Part shown: piece by piece, positions 18,511 through 25,895 of the stretch
Layout: each line of letters begins with the position of its first letter
Position numbering within the stretch: the first letter of the stretch is position 1
Made by a program: the position numbers and the translations under genes
The notes under the pieces: model-generated
The model's input: the letters and a program-made list of their open reading frames with translations, nothing else
Told to the model about the DNA's origin: nothing
Database searches by the model: none
DNA from: Stieleria bergensis
GTDB taxonomy: Bacteria; Planctomycetota; Planctomycetia; Pirellulales; Pirellulaceae
Direction of reading: 5' to 3'
NCBI GenBank assembly: GCA_007745635.1
Contig: CP036272.1
Location: forward strand, 821,532 to 885,531
Length of the DNA stretch: 64,000 nt

Positions 18511-19353
18511 CTAATGCGCCTCTTGGTAGATCGCACCATCAGCACGATCGCCGTAGTACGAATAAATCTCTGGATCGATCGATTCGCTGATGAAACGTAC
18601 CGCGCCATCGCAGAGCACAAACTGAGCGCCACCGTTATGAACGCTGCCAAAGCCTCCTGTTTCCAGTGGTTCGGGTTTGTAGGCCATGGCTTCCTCAAAG
18701 GTCATGGCATTGAGGCTGCTGGTATTGCGTAGTGTTCCACGTGTGCCTGATAGCCAGCCCAGGTTCTGGAAATCACCGACATGTTCACCCAGCAGAAAAG
18801 TGCTTGAAGCCCCGTCGGAGATGTCGGCGTAACGAATTTTGCTGTTAAGAAACATCACGCCATTGTTGTCTTGATCAATGGGAGCTTCGTCGGCGTGATA
18901 GCAAGCGGCATAATCGGAGACGGCCGCTTGGTTGAACGTCTCATCAACGCCGCTTGTATGTGGGTTGGAGGGGCAGCGCAGCGCCGAGAGTTCGATCTCC
19001 CGGACCTGGGCGTTTTCAGGGCCAAAGCAACTCTTGTTGTAGTCCAGCGTTTTGGCAAGGCGTTGTTGTTCTAAATGGGGCAGAATGTAGCCAACCCAAC
19101 TGATTTCAATCTGTGTTGGATCCACGACGTTTTTAATGGGCCCGGTGGGGTTGGTTGAACCGGCGGGCAAATGCTCCATGGCAAATTCGAAGTGATGCAC
19201 TGCCAGTCCAAGCTGTGCCAGGTTGTTGGTGCAGCTCATTCGGCGAGCCGCTTCACGCGATGCTTGGACCGCAGGCAGCAGCAGTCCAACCAGAATGCCG
19301 ATGATCGCAATGACGACCAACAGTTCCACCAAGGTAAATGCGTTGCGTTTCAT
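18511..19353 (-). CDS. DUF1559 prepilin-like protein
   Basis: A 280-residue planctomycetal DUF1559 protein. It begins with a type IV prepilin-like N-terminus (RNAFTLVELLVVIAIIGILVGLLLPAVQ), where cleavage and N-methylation would occur before the Phe. The family motifs ASREAARRMSCTNNLAQLGL and the C-terminal HNGGAQFVLCDGAVRFI (an H-x9-DG block) are both clear. The start overlaps the preceding gene by ATGA, making it the last gene of the minus-strand operon from 23918. The family is abundant in planctomycetes and presumed to be a pseudopilin; the partner is unproven. Confidence 0.95.
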   Translation of the reverse strand: MKRNAFTLVELLVVIAIIGILVGLLLPAVQASREAARRMSCTNNLAQLGLAVHHFEFAMEHLPAGSTNPTGPIKNVVDPTQIEISWVGYILPHLEQQRLAKTLDYNKSCFGPENAQVREIELSALRCPSNPHTSGVDETFNQAAVSDYAACYHADEAPIDQDNNGVMFLNSKIRYADISDGASSTFLLGEHVGDFQNLGWLSGTRGTLRNTSSLNAMTFEEAMAYKPEPLETGGFGSVHNGGAQFVLCDGAVRFISESIDPEIYSYYGDRADGAIYQEAH

Positions 19354-19772
19354 TCCGATTCACTCGTCTTAAATTGAAAGGATTTGGAAGTGATTGAAGG
19401 TCGTTCACCTAGCTGTGCGGTCACATGGGTGACCCCGTTTTCGATCCTGATTTGAATGCTGGCCGGCTGATCAGCCTGCGGTTCAGGAAGCTTCACGGTC
19501 CAGGATTCGCCTTGATAACTGGGGTTCTGTTGACGCTGTTGCACGGCACGCAAAATGCCGGCATCTAGCAATCGCTCGGTTTGGTTCATTTGATGTCGGC
19601 GCCGAGTTGCCCGTCGTTCGCTAACCGCGCCACGCACCATGAGCGTGACAATTGCCAACGAAACCCCCAGGCACGCAAGGACACAGAACATGATGGCACC
19701 GCGTCGTGAACGTGGCCCCTGTGGCTGCGGGCAATTGCTTTGCCGCGTGTGTGTGTGGTGGTTGATGATCAT
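19350..19772 (-). CDS. Small type II-secretion-like pseudopilin (GspK/PilX-like), tentative
   Basis: About 140 residues from ATG 19772, chosen because ATGA overlaps the upstream stop; an earlier in-frame start would lengthen it by 21 residues. A basic N-terminus (RSRRGAIMFCVLACLGVSLAIV) leads into one hydrophobic helix and a short polar domain beginning SERRATRRRHQMNQTERLLDAG. This layout matches minor pilins, but the FTL-type cleavage site is absent. It lies between the GspJ-like and DUF1559 genes with four-base overlaps on both sides. Confidence 0.7.
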   Translation of the reverse strand: MIINHHTHTRQSNCPQPQGPRSRRGAIMFCVLACLGVSLAIVTLMVRGAVSERRATRRRHQMNQTERLLDAGILRAVQQRQQNPSYQGESWTVKLPEPQADQPASIQIRIENGVTHVTAQLGERPSITSKSFQFKTSESE

Positions 19773-20311
19773 CGCTGAATGTCTCCAGCAACATGTTTGA
19801 GACGAAGTCCCGCCGTGATTTGGAGTTGTCGCCAAACCGGTGGCGTCTTGGACGTTGGAGTCGCTTGGCCATGGATGGTTGTGGGAACACGAAACAAAGT
19901 GAGCGACACCATTTGCGGGTCAGTGGAAAGTTCAACGGTCACTTGTTTGGGTTGTTGCCAGCGATATTGTTGTTGGCTGATGCGTCGTTCGCCTTGCATG
20001 CTGTTGCGCAGGATCAGGTCGTCGCTGCAGTGGTAAACCGCTTCCGTCGCGTCTCGGAATTGCAGTGTCAGTTGGTACTGGTCGCCGCTGTTCTGTTCCA
20101 GGCTGGCCTTACTTGCCAGATGAATGTCGTCGCGAATTTGTCTGCTAAACGCAAAAAATTGCCGATCATCGTTTTGTTGACGACGTGCACTGGAGGCTTC
20201 GTTCATGGAACGATGAATCATGGCCATCGATGTCATCATGACCGAGCTGCCAATCGACAAAGCAAACATGACTTCACGGAGCGTGAATGCGGTGCGCTGT
20301 TGGCGATTCAT
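19769..20311 (-). CDS. GspJ-like pseudopilin
   Basis: A 180-residue protein with a prepilin-like N-terminus (RTAFTLREVMFALSIGSSVM) and a polar C-terminal domain. The size and the SARRQQNDDRQFFAFSRQIRDDI region after the hydrophobic helix are like GspJ/PulJ minor pseudopilins. The Arg in FTLRE replaces the more usual Val or Leu, but the Glu at position +5 is kept. It overlaps both neighbours by ATGA, so the operon is tightly coupled. Assignment to the J type is tentative. Confidence 0.75.
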   Translation of the reverse strand: MNRQQRTAFTLREVMFALSIGSSVMMTSMAMIHRSMNEASSARRQQNDDRQFFAFSRQIRDDIHLASKASLEQNSGDQYQLTLQFRDATEAVYHCSDDLILRNSMQGERRISQQQYRWQQPKQVTVELSTDPQMVSLTLFRVPTTIHGQATPTSKTPPVWRQLQITAGLRLKHVAGDIQR

Positions 20312-20793
20312 TGATTGGCCTCCGGCGCTGTTTCGCGAGTTGGTTGTGATTGTTCGGGGCTCTGTTTAGGCGGCTGTCCCGTTTCCGGATTGCAGTCTAG
20401 CCAAGCGGTCAACTGGATCGGTGGAGGGTCACCGGGGCGTTGCCACTGCATGCGAAGCGTGAGCGTGGTTCCGTTGCTGTCGGTGCTGGTTTCACCGGTC
20501 AGCGTGGCAGCCTGTAAGTTTTCCAAAACGTGTGCGGACGGTTTTAGTTGCTCCAGAGCTTGTTCGCGCTGGTCGGTGGGTAAGGCCACCAGTCGGTCCA
20601 TCTGGTTGGACAGGTCGTCGGTGACTTGTTGGTAATAACGCGATTGTGTTCGCAATCGTGACGCGCTGACGATCAGCGGGATCATGACGCTGGCAATCGC
20701 AATCACCATTCCAGCGGCAACAATCACTTCGGTGAGCGTTGTTCCGTTTCGGCGGCAATGGCCGGTGCGGCAAGGATGCATACAAGCGGACAT
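20308..20793 (-). CDS. GspI/PilV-like pseudopilin
   Basis: A 161-residue protein with a basic leader and the prepilin-like stretch GTTLTEVIVAAGMVIAIASVMIPLIV, again with Glu at +5. The remainder is polar, ending in a Pro/Glu/Gln-rich tail. It starts exactly at the end of the upstream GspF-like gene (stop shares base 20793) and overlaps the next gene by ATGA. It is likely a minor subunit of a type II-like or type IV pilus-like assembly; the specific type is inferred. Confidence 0.72.
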   Translation of the reverse strand: MSACMHPCRTGHCRRNGTTLTEVIVAAGMVIAIASVMIPLIVSASRLRTQSRYYQQVTDDLSNQMDRLVALPTDQREQALEQLKPSAHVLENLQAATLTGETSTDSNGTTLTLRMQWQRPGDPPPIQLTAWLDCNPETGQPPKQSPEQSQPTRETAPEANQ

Positions 20794-21878
20794 TAGTTCA
20801 GTGAAATGATGAGATTGGTCAGTGATGACATGACTCCCAGGATCAACCAGCCGGCGACAAACCCAAGGATGATTGTCGGTAGATTGAAAACGCCATTGAT
20901 GAATCCAATCGCCGAACGATCGGTTTCAATTTCCCGTTGATTGGCCAAGGTTTGCAAGGTCCAGGACTGCGTTTGCGCCGTCTGCATGGAACGCATCTGT
21001 TTGGAAATGCTTGGTTGCAGTATGCCCTGCTGGTTGGCGAGCGACCAGAAATCAGCATTGTCTTCGAGTTGCGTTGCGACATGGAGCAACTTTTTTCGCC
21101 ACTTGGCGCTGACATGGAATTGGGCCGCTGCCAACAAAGTGGGACGAAGAGGTTGATTTTGGCTCAGCGGCACGGAAACAATTCTCGCAATTCCCGCTTG
21201 CCGGTTGCTGCGAATCGATGGCAACCAGTCTGCCAAGAATGACTGAGTCATGAACCGCTTGATGTCCGGGATCTGCAGCAAGGCAACAGCAATCGTTGCC
21301 AAAATGAAAAACAGCAGTGCGATCCCGACCAGGACGTGATAGGCATGCAGCGATTCGAGTCCGAATCCCATTTCGAGCCCAAACTCCTCGAACATGTAAG
21401 CAATCATTGGCAGCACCAGTGACATCGAAAACGCCAAGGCGATCGAAATCGTGCAGGATAAAAACACAAAGTAGCCAACCTTACTGGTCACCGGTGCTTG
21501 GGCGCCATTGCCGGCATCGTCTCGATTGGAGTCGGTGAGGATTTTGAATGTCGGTTCAATGTTCTGAGTTTCAATGCCGCACAGCACCGCCAGGGTATCG
21601 GACTCGCTAAGGATTCCAGGAGTGTGCCGGACGGCGGCGCTCATCGAACCATCTGCTTTTAGCCAGCGGTGAAGCTGTTGGAGCTTGTGTCCATAACTGC
21701 CTGGATACTCCTCCGCCAAGTTCTTGGTCAGAATGGCCGGCGAGAGCTGTTGTTGATGCGCTGTGGCAAGCAGTCGTAGCAAGCAGCGCTGCTTGCTGGT
21801 TCGAGAGTTGCCAGCTTGGACGCCGGGTAGCTTTTCGAAAACTTTCTCGACGGTGACACGTAAGGGGACTTTGCTCAC
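20793..21878 (-). CDS. GspF/PilC-like inner-membrane protein, third copy
   Basis: A 361-residue membrane protein. A soluble helical region (about residues 1-120) is followed by hydrophobic helices at about 135-165 (VGYFVFLSCTISIALAFSMSLVLPMIAYMFEEFG), 180-205 and 335-355. The segment LPMIAYMFEEFGLEM is the T2SSF signature in which a helix ends in a ...F-x-E-F motif. Only one T2SSF unit is present; canonical GspF has two. It is the third of three adjacent GspF-like genes in the operon. Confidence 0.8.
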   Translation of the reverse strand: MSKVPLRVTVEKVFEKLPGVQAGNSRTSKQRCLLRLLATAHQQQLSPAILTKNLAEEYPGSYGHKLQQLHRWLKADGSMSAAVRHTPGILSESDTLAVLCGIETQNIEPTFKILTDSNRDDAGNGAQAPVTSKVGYFVFLSCTISIALAFSMSLVLPMIAYMFEEFGLEMGFGLESLHAYHVLVGIALLFFILATIAVALLQIPDIKRFMTQSFLADWLPSIRSNRQAGIARIVSVPLSQNQPLRPTLLAAAQFHVSAKWRKKLLHVATQLEDNADFWSLANQQGILQPSISKQMRSMQTAQTQSWTLQTLANQREIETDRSAIGFINGVFNLPTIILGFVAGWLILGVMSSLTNLIISLN

Positions 21879-21891
21879 TGATTTGCTCCCT

Positions 21892-22953
21892 CTATGAAAG
21901 GCTGGTAATGAGGGACAGCATTGGAGCCAGGATGGAAAATACGGTGATGCCGATGATCATCCCAGTGAGAATGATCAGGCTCTGGCCGAGCAACAGGGTG
22001 AGCGTTTCACGCCGCGAGGTGTTGATCGTATGGTAGTTGTGAGCCAATTGTTGCAGCAGTGCAATGTTGGGGCCTTGGTCGCTGGTGCGGGGACGCAGGG
22101 CATAGAGGACGTTGCTTGGTAGCGATGAACGAAGGTTGCTCGGGGCGATCCGTTCCCCGACTTGCTGGGCCGATGCGGCAATGCGATCGATCTCCACGCG
22201 AATCAGCGGTTCGGAGCAACTGGCTGAGACAATCGCCAAGATGGAAGGGGTGTCTAGATTCTGTCGAGCGAGTTCCGCAACCTGTGAACAGACTTGCGAC
22301 AGATTCTCGCTGACTGACGGCAGCCAAAGTTTGTTGTTAACCAGTCGCGGTTTGGGCCGCGCTGTTGCCCAGCGATAGGCGGCAAAGATCATGCCGGTCA
22401 GAAAAAGAGCCACCATGCCGATGGTCGCTGTCAGGTTGATCATCATCAGGTCCGAGACAGAGCAAACAAGTTCGGTGATCCCCGGTAACGAGAGTTCGAA
22501 TTCATCGTACATCTCGCGAAACTGTGGCAGGACAAATGTGCCTAGAAAGACCAACAGCCCCAAACTTGCGACCGCAATGCTGCAGGGGTAGGCCACCGCT
22601 CGCATGCGTCTGCTGGTCGTTGCCGCTTGCAAGGCTTCATGCTCTGCCATCCGCAGTAAGCCTCGGGTTTGTGCCGCAGGCTGATCCAGCGTTAGAATCC
22701 ACAGTAAACTGGGATAGTTCTGTGCAATCTTTGTCACGCTTTCTCCGCTGTGAATGGCTTTGCCTAATGATCGGCATTGCGTTGACAGTGCGCCCTGTCC
22801 GAGTCCAGCGGACCATTCTTCTAAGCGTTCGGCGAGTTCATCTCGTGACTGCATCACTTTGGCAAGATGTTGCTCTAGCGTGGCCGAGGCATTGGGTTCG
22901 GCGGATGCTGGCGAGGCGTTGTCGTTGGGAGAGGGATTGATGGGGTTACTCAT
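21892..22953 (-). CDS. GspF/PilC-like inner-membrane protein, second copy
   Basis: A 353-residue protein with transmembrane helices at about 120-140, 170-195 and near the C-terminus. The T2SSF motif FVLPQFREMYDEFELSLPGIT is well preserved and strongly supports the family. It has one such unit, not two. The start codon overlaps the upstream gene's stop (base 22953 shared), and the gap to the next gene is 13 bp. Confidence 0.85.
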   Translation of the reverse strand: MSNPINPSPNDNASPASAEPNASATLEQHLAKVMQSRDELAERLEEWSAGLGQGALSTQCRSLGKAIHSGESVTKIAQNYPSLLWILTLDQPAAQTRGLLRMAEHEALQAATTSRRMRAVAYPCSIAVASLGLLVFLGTFVLPQFREMYDEFELSLPGITELVCSVSDLMMINLTATIGMVALFLTGMIFAAYRWATARPKPRLVNNKLWLPSVSENLSQVCSQVAELARQNLDTPSILAIVSASCSEPLIRVEIDRIAASAQQVGERIAPSNLRSSLPSNVLYALRPRTSDQGPNIALLQQLAHNYHTINTSRRETLTLLLGQSLIILTGMIIGITVFSILAPMLSLITSLS

Positions 22954-23918
22954 TACATTCCCACCTCCGTTGTCAGGAGGTTCAACAATGAAGTCCAGGG
23001 AATGAACAGCAACAAAGCAACCAGTGCCACCGCGAGAGCGCCAAGGATCAGCGACGCCGATGCGCTAAAGCTGGACAACGTCAGCATGTGGTCGGCTTGA
23101 CGGCGATAAAGCTGGCTTAGCGCTTGCAGGTTTTGCGAATCATCTGATGGCTGCGTTGGCTCGCGATCCTCCGCTGTTTCCACAAGCTCCGTCAACAGGG
23201 GCGGCAGCGGGCACGCACTCCAGCGACTGACCCGTTCCAACGCTAGCGGTTTGGAGACGTCAGATTGAGTCAGCTGGTTGAGTTGCTGAGCCTGAGCGGC
23301 GTAGCGATCAAAAACATTCGGTGTGTTTTGGCGGGACGGACTCTTGCGCAGCCAACGCCAGATCACAAACAGGGCCAGACCCCCAGGGATGGCGTACTGC
23401 CAGTACGGCATCCAGTGATAAAGCTTGATCAAAATTTGCGTGACGAAGTCCGGTTTCACAACGCCGTGCCCCGCGCGGAACTGATCCATGTCAATGTACT
23501 CCCGTTCAATGAACGGAGCTGCAGAGTGACAGACGACAAGCAAACATGCGTAGCACAAAATCAAGATCACCACAGGCACGGAGTCCGGCAGCGATGTTCG
23601 CGGGGGACGGCTATGGCGAATCGGTGGTTCAACCAGTGAGTCGAGAATCTGTTCCGGGGATGCGGACGCACTAAGCATCTCCAAGCACGCTCGATACCTG
23701 TCGGTCGTGCCTGGCAACTGACGAAGAATGGCCGGGGCGGATTGATCGATTCCAGAATACAGAGCCAACCTTTCGTTTAGCTCACGAAGCTCTCCCGCGT
23801 AGGGGGCGGGCAACCCAATCGATAAGCTCAAACCAAGTTCCTCTAACGCAATGAGATCGCGGTTGAGCCGGATCAAATGCTGCGCTGTGGATTCGTTTGG
23901 ATTGCGGCTTTCAGCCAT
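22953..23918 (-). CDS. GspF/PilC-like inner-membrane protein, first copy (diverged)
   Basis: A 321-residue protein with helices at about 110-130, 175-195 and 285-310 and a soluble N-terminal helical part resembling the GspF cytoplasmic domain. The F-x-E-F-like motif is weaker here (FIEREYIDMDQF) than in the next gene. Being adjacent to, and in the same layout as, two clearer GspF-like proteins makes a diverged paralogue the best guess. It begins the operon; no GspE-type ATPase is encoded next to it. Confidence 0.7.
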   Translation of the reverse strand: MAESRNPNESTAQHLIRLNRDLIALEELGLSLSIGLPAPYAGELRELNERLALYSGIDQSAPAILRQLPGTTDRYRACLEMLSASASPEQILDSLVEPPIRHSRPPRTSLPDSVPVVILILCYACLLVVCHSAAPFIEREYIDMDQFRAGHGVVKPDFVTQILIKLYHWMPYWQYAIPGGLALFVIWRWLRKSPSRQNTPNVFDRYAAQAQQLNQLTQSDVSKPLALERVSRWSACPLPPLLTELVETAEDREPTQPSDDSQNLQALSQLYRRQADHMLTLSSFSASASLILGALAVALVALLLFIPWTSLLNLLTTEVGM

Positions 23919-24389
23919 GGAGTCAAAGGTCTGTTGTGAAAAGCTGTGTGGATGAAAGACCGTTCAGCCCATCGTGATGCGGATTTGCTGGGTTTGTCGG
24001 TTCTGCGTTCAACGCTAGTCGCGGCCTGCGTTGGCGTCGGCAAGTGGTTGATGGATGGCAATCGCGTCTGGATTTGTTTAAGAAATTTGACAGAAGTATA
24101 GGGCTGGCCTCCGTCGAGACGGACGACTGCCGAGGCAAACCTGGATCGACCACTGCCGAAGCGTCTTTTGCTGCCCAGTGAAACCGGGGCGACGCGGTCT
24201 GTCTCCGCTGGCCTGAAGGTCGATGTTGGCCTGTAGAAATTGCTTTTATAGCAGGCTGACTGGGCGAATCGCGGGCGAATGCTGGGCGAATGCTGGGCGA
24301 ATGCTGGGGGAATGCTGGGGGAATGCTGGGGGAATCGCCGGCTTGTCGGAGACTGTCTGTTTGCCGGTGATTTTGGTACAGTATTCCAC
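23919..24389. other. Divergent intergenic region between the pilin-like operon and holA
   Basis: About 470 bp. Promoters for both directions should lie here. The only clear structure is the 11-bp minisatellite at 24262-24338. A reading frame running through the repeat into holA is not supported, because the conserved protein starts at 24390. Confidence 0.5.
24262..24338. repeat. Minisatellite with an 11-bp unit, seven copies, upstream of holA
   Basis: Seven exact 11-bp registers from 24262. Copies 1-4 read GGGCGAAT..., and copies 5-7 GGGGGAAT.... The middle five end in GCT, while the first and last end in CGC. The array ends 51 bp before the holA start. The unit length is not a multiple of three, which argues against a coding repeat. 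Confidence 0.95.
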
Positions 24390-25436
24390 ATGAGTAAAAC
24401 GCACGCCTTCGAGTTTCTTGACGCCCACAAGGATGACCAGCCCATCGATTTTGATGTGGCGGGTGTGTATGGTGCCGATCCGGCCTTGGTTTCCTGGGTT
24501 GCCATGCGGTTGACCGGCCAGGGGGACGTGACCCGGTACGATGGCGACGCCGTCCGCTGGAGCGATGTCGTTGAAGAGCTCTCCATTGCCTCATTATTTG
24601 ACATGGGCGAGCAGCGCACTGTTGTCGTGCGAGCTGCCGACAAATTCCTTTCCAAAAGCCGTAGCGAAATCGAAGCCTATCTGGCTGGCGGACCGCATGC
24701 CTGTCGTTTGATTTTGCAGTTGGATTCCCTGGCCAGTAATACCAAGGTCTACAAACTGCTCGACAAGCAACAGCACCTGATTTGTTGTTATAGCGAAACG
24801 GGACAAAAGTCTGGTGTCACCGCAGCCAATCGCCGCTCGTTTCTGACCAAGTACATGGCGCCACGCCATCAAGTGAAAATGAATGCGGCCGCTGCCGATG
24901 CCTTGATCGAGATGCTCGGTCATGACATGGGGATGCTGGATACCGAGATCGCTAAGTTGTCACTGTACTTGGATCCTGGTGGCACCATCGACGAAGCCTT
25001 GGTGCGTGATGTCGTCGCCGGCTGGCAAGGCAAGACCATTTGGCAAATCATTGATGCGATCACCGCCGGTGACGCCGCAGAAGCGTTGAAGCAGTTAGAT
25101 AAGTTGATCGACGGAGGGCAACCGGCGATCGCCTTGTTGCCACAGATTGCTTGGTCGCTTCGGCGATTGGGATTGGCCACTTCGGCTCACTTGGCTGCCG
25201 AACGCTCCGGCCGCGCAGCGCGGCTGGAAGAATCACTCAATCGCGCCGGCATCACTCGTCCCAACGAAGTCAGCAAAGCGGTCAAGGATATGAAACAGAT
25301 GACACGCGCCCGAGCTGCTCAATTGTTGCCCTGGTTGCTCGATGCTGACTTGCGTCTCAAAGGCACACATAGCGCCGGTGGTCGCGATCGTTTCTTGTTA
25401 GAGCAGTTTGTGCTCAAGCTTGCCGCCAAACACTAA
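24390..25436 (+). CDS. holA: DNA polymerase III delta subunit
   Basis: A 348-residue clamp-loader delta subunit. The AAA-like N-terminal part is visible (VAGVYGADPALVSWVAMRL, then ELSIASLFDMGEQRTVVVRAADKFL), followed by a helical region (LGHDMGMLDTEIAKLSLYL) and the C-terminal collar with TIWQIIDAITAGDAAEALKQLDKLIDGG and ALLPQIAWSLRRL. I chose ATG 24390 because homology begins there; a longer frame would translate the minisatellite. The assignment rests on the overall delta pattern, as the family is poorly conserved. Tandem repeats flank it on both sides. Confidence 0.88.
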   Translation: MSKTHAFEFLDAHKDDQPIDFDVAGVYGADPALVSWVAMRLTGQGDVTRYDGDAVRWSDVVEELSIASLFDMGEQRTVVVRAADKFLSKSRSEIEAYLAGGPHACRLILQLDSLASNTKVYKLLDKQQHLICCYSETGQKSGVTAANRRSFLTKYMAPRHQVKMNAAAADALIEMLGHDMGMLDTEIAKLSLYLDPGGTIDEALVRDVVAGWQGKTIWQIIDAITAGDAAEALKQLDKLIDGGQPAIALLPQIAWSLRRLGLATSAHLAAERSGRAARLEESLNRAGITRPNEVSKAVKDMKQMTRARAAQLLPWLLDADLRLKGTHSAGGRDRFLLEQFVLKLAAKH

Positions 25437-25441
25437 GCCCC

Positions 25442-25555
25442 CCCAGCACAGAGCTTGCCGCCCAGCACAGAGCTTGCCGCCCAGCACAGAGCTTGCCGCC
25501 CAGCACAGAGCTTGCCGCCCAGCACAGAGCTTGCCGCCCAGCACAGAGCTTGCGG
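25442..25555. repeat. Minisatellite with a 19-bp unit, six copies, just after holA
   Basis: CCCAGCACAGAGCTTGCCG is repeated in perfect register from 25442; the sixth copy (25537-25555) differs at one base. The array starts 5 bp after the holA stop codon. Copies abut with no spacers. Confidence 0.97.
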
Positions 25556-25895
25556 TCGGTTGTACCGGTGGATCGGAATGCAGCTATTCTGCTGGCAAGG
25601 TCCCTCGTTTTTTGGGGAACTGGTGCACCCGTTGGGTGATCGCTTCATTGGCGAAGCTAGCTTACCCATGATGGCGGTGCTGGTTTCCCATCACATTCGT
25701 GTGCCTTGCTCAGGCATGGCTTGTTGGGGCTGTCTCAAGTTGCCTCGACCAGAGGTGTCTTCACTGCCTGCATCATTGGAATAATCGCTCGCGTTGGTGT
25801 CGCTCTGGATGGATCGTCAGAAGGGATTGGTGTGGAACCAGAGTCGGACTCCGGCGAATTGAAATCGCCCCACTTCTATTTCGTTGGCTTGCTTG
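25556..25895. other. Region upstream of the CHAT-like gene
   Basis: About 340 bp without a supported gene. It presumably contains the promoter for the downstream pair; no clear -35/-10 set or Shine-Dalgarno sequence was seen. Confidence 0.5.

Noticed and set aside
24279-24389. Longer N-terminus for holA running through the 11-bp repeats
   Set aside because: The added residues are translated minisatellite (repeated LGECW-like units) and similarity to the delta subunit only begins at ATG 24390.
25442-25555. Possible CRISPR array
   Set aside because: The 19-bp copies abut directly without spacers, and no cas genes are nearby; it is a simple tandem repeat.
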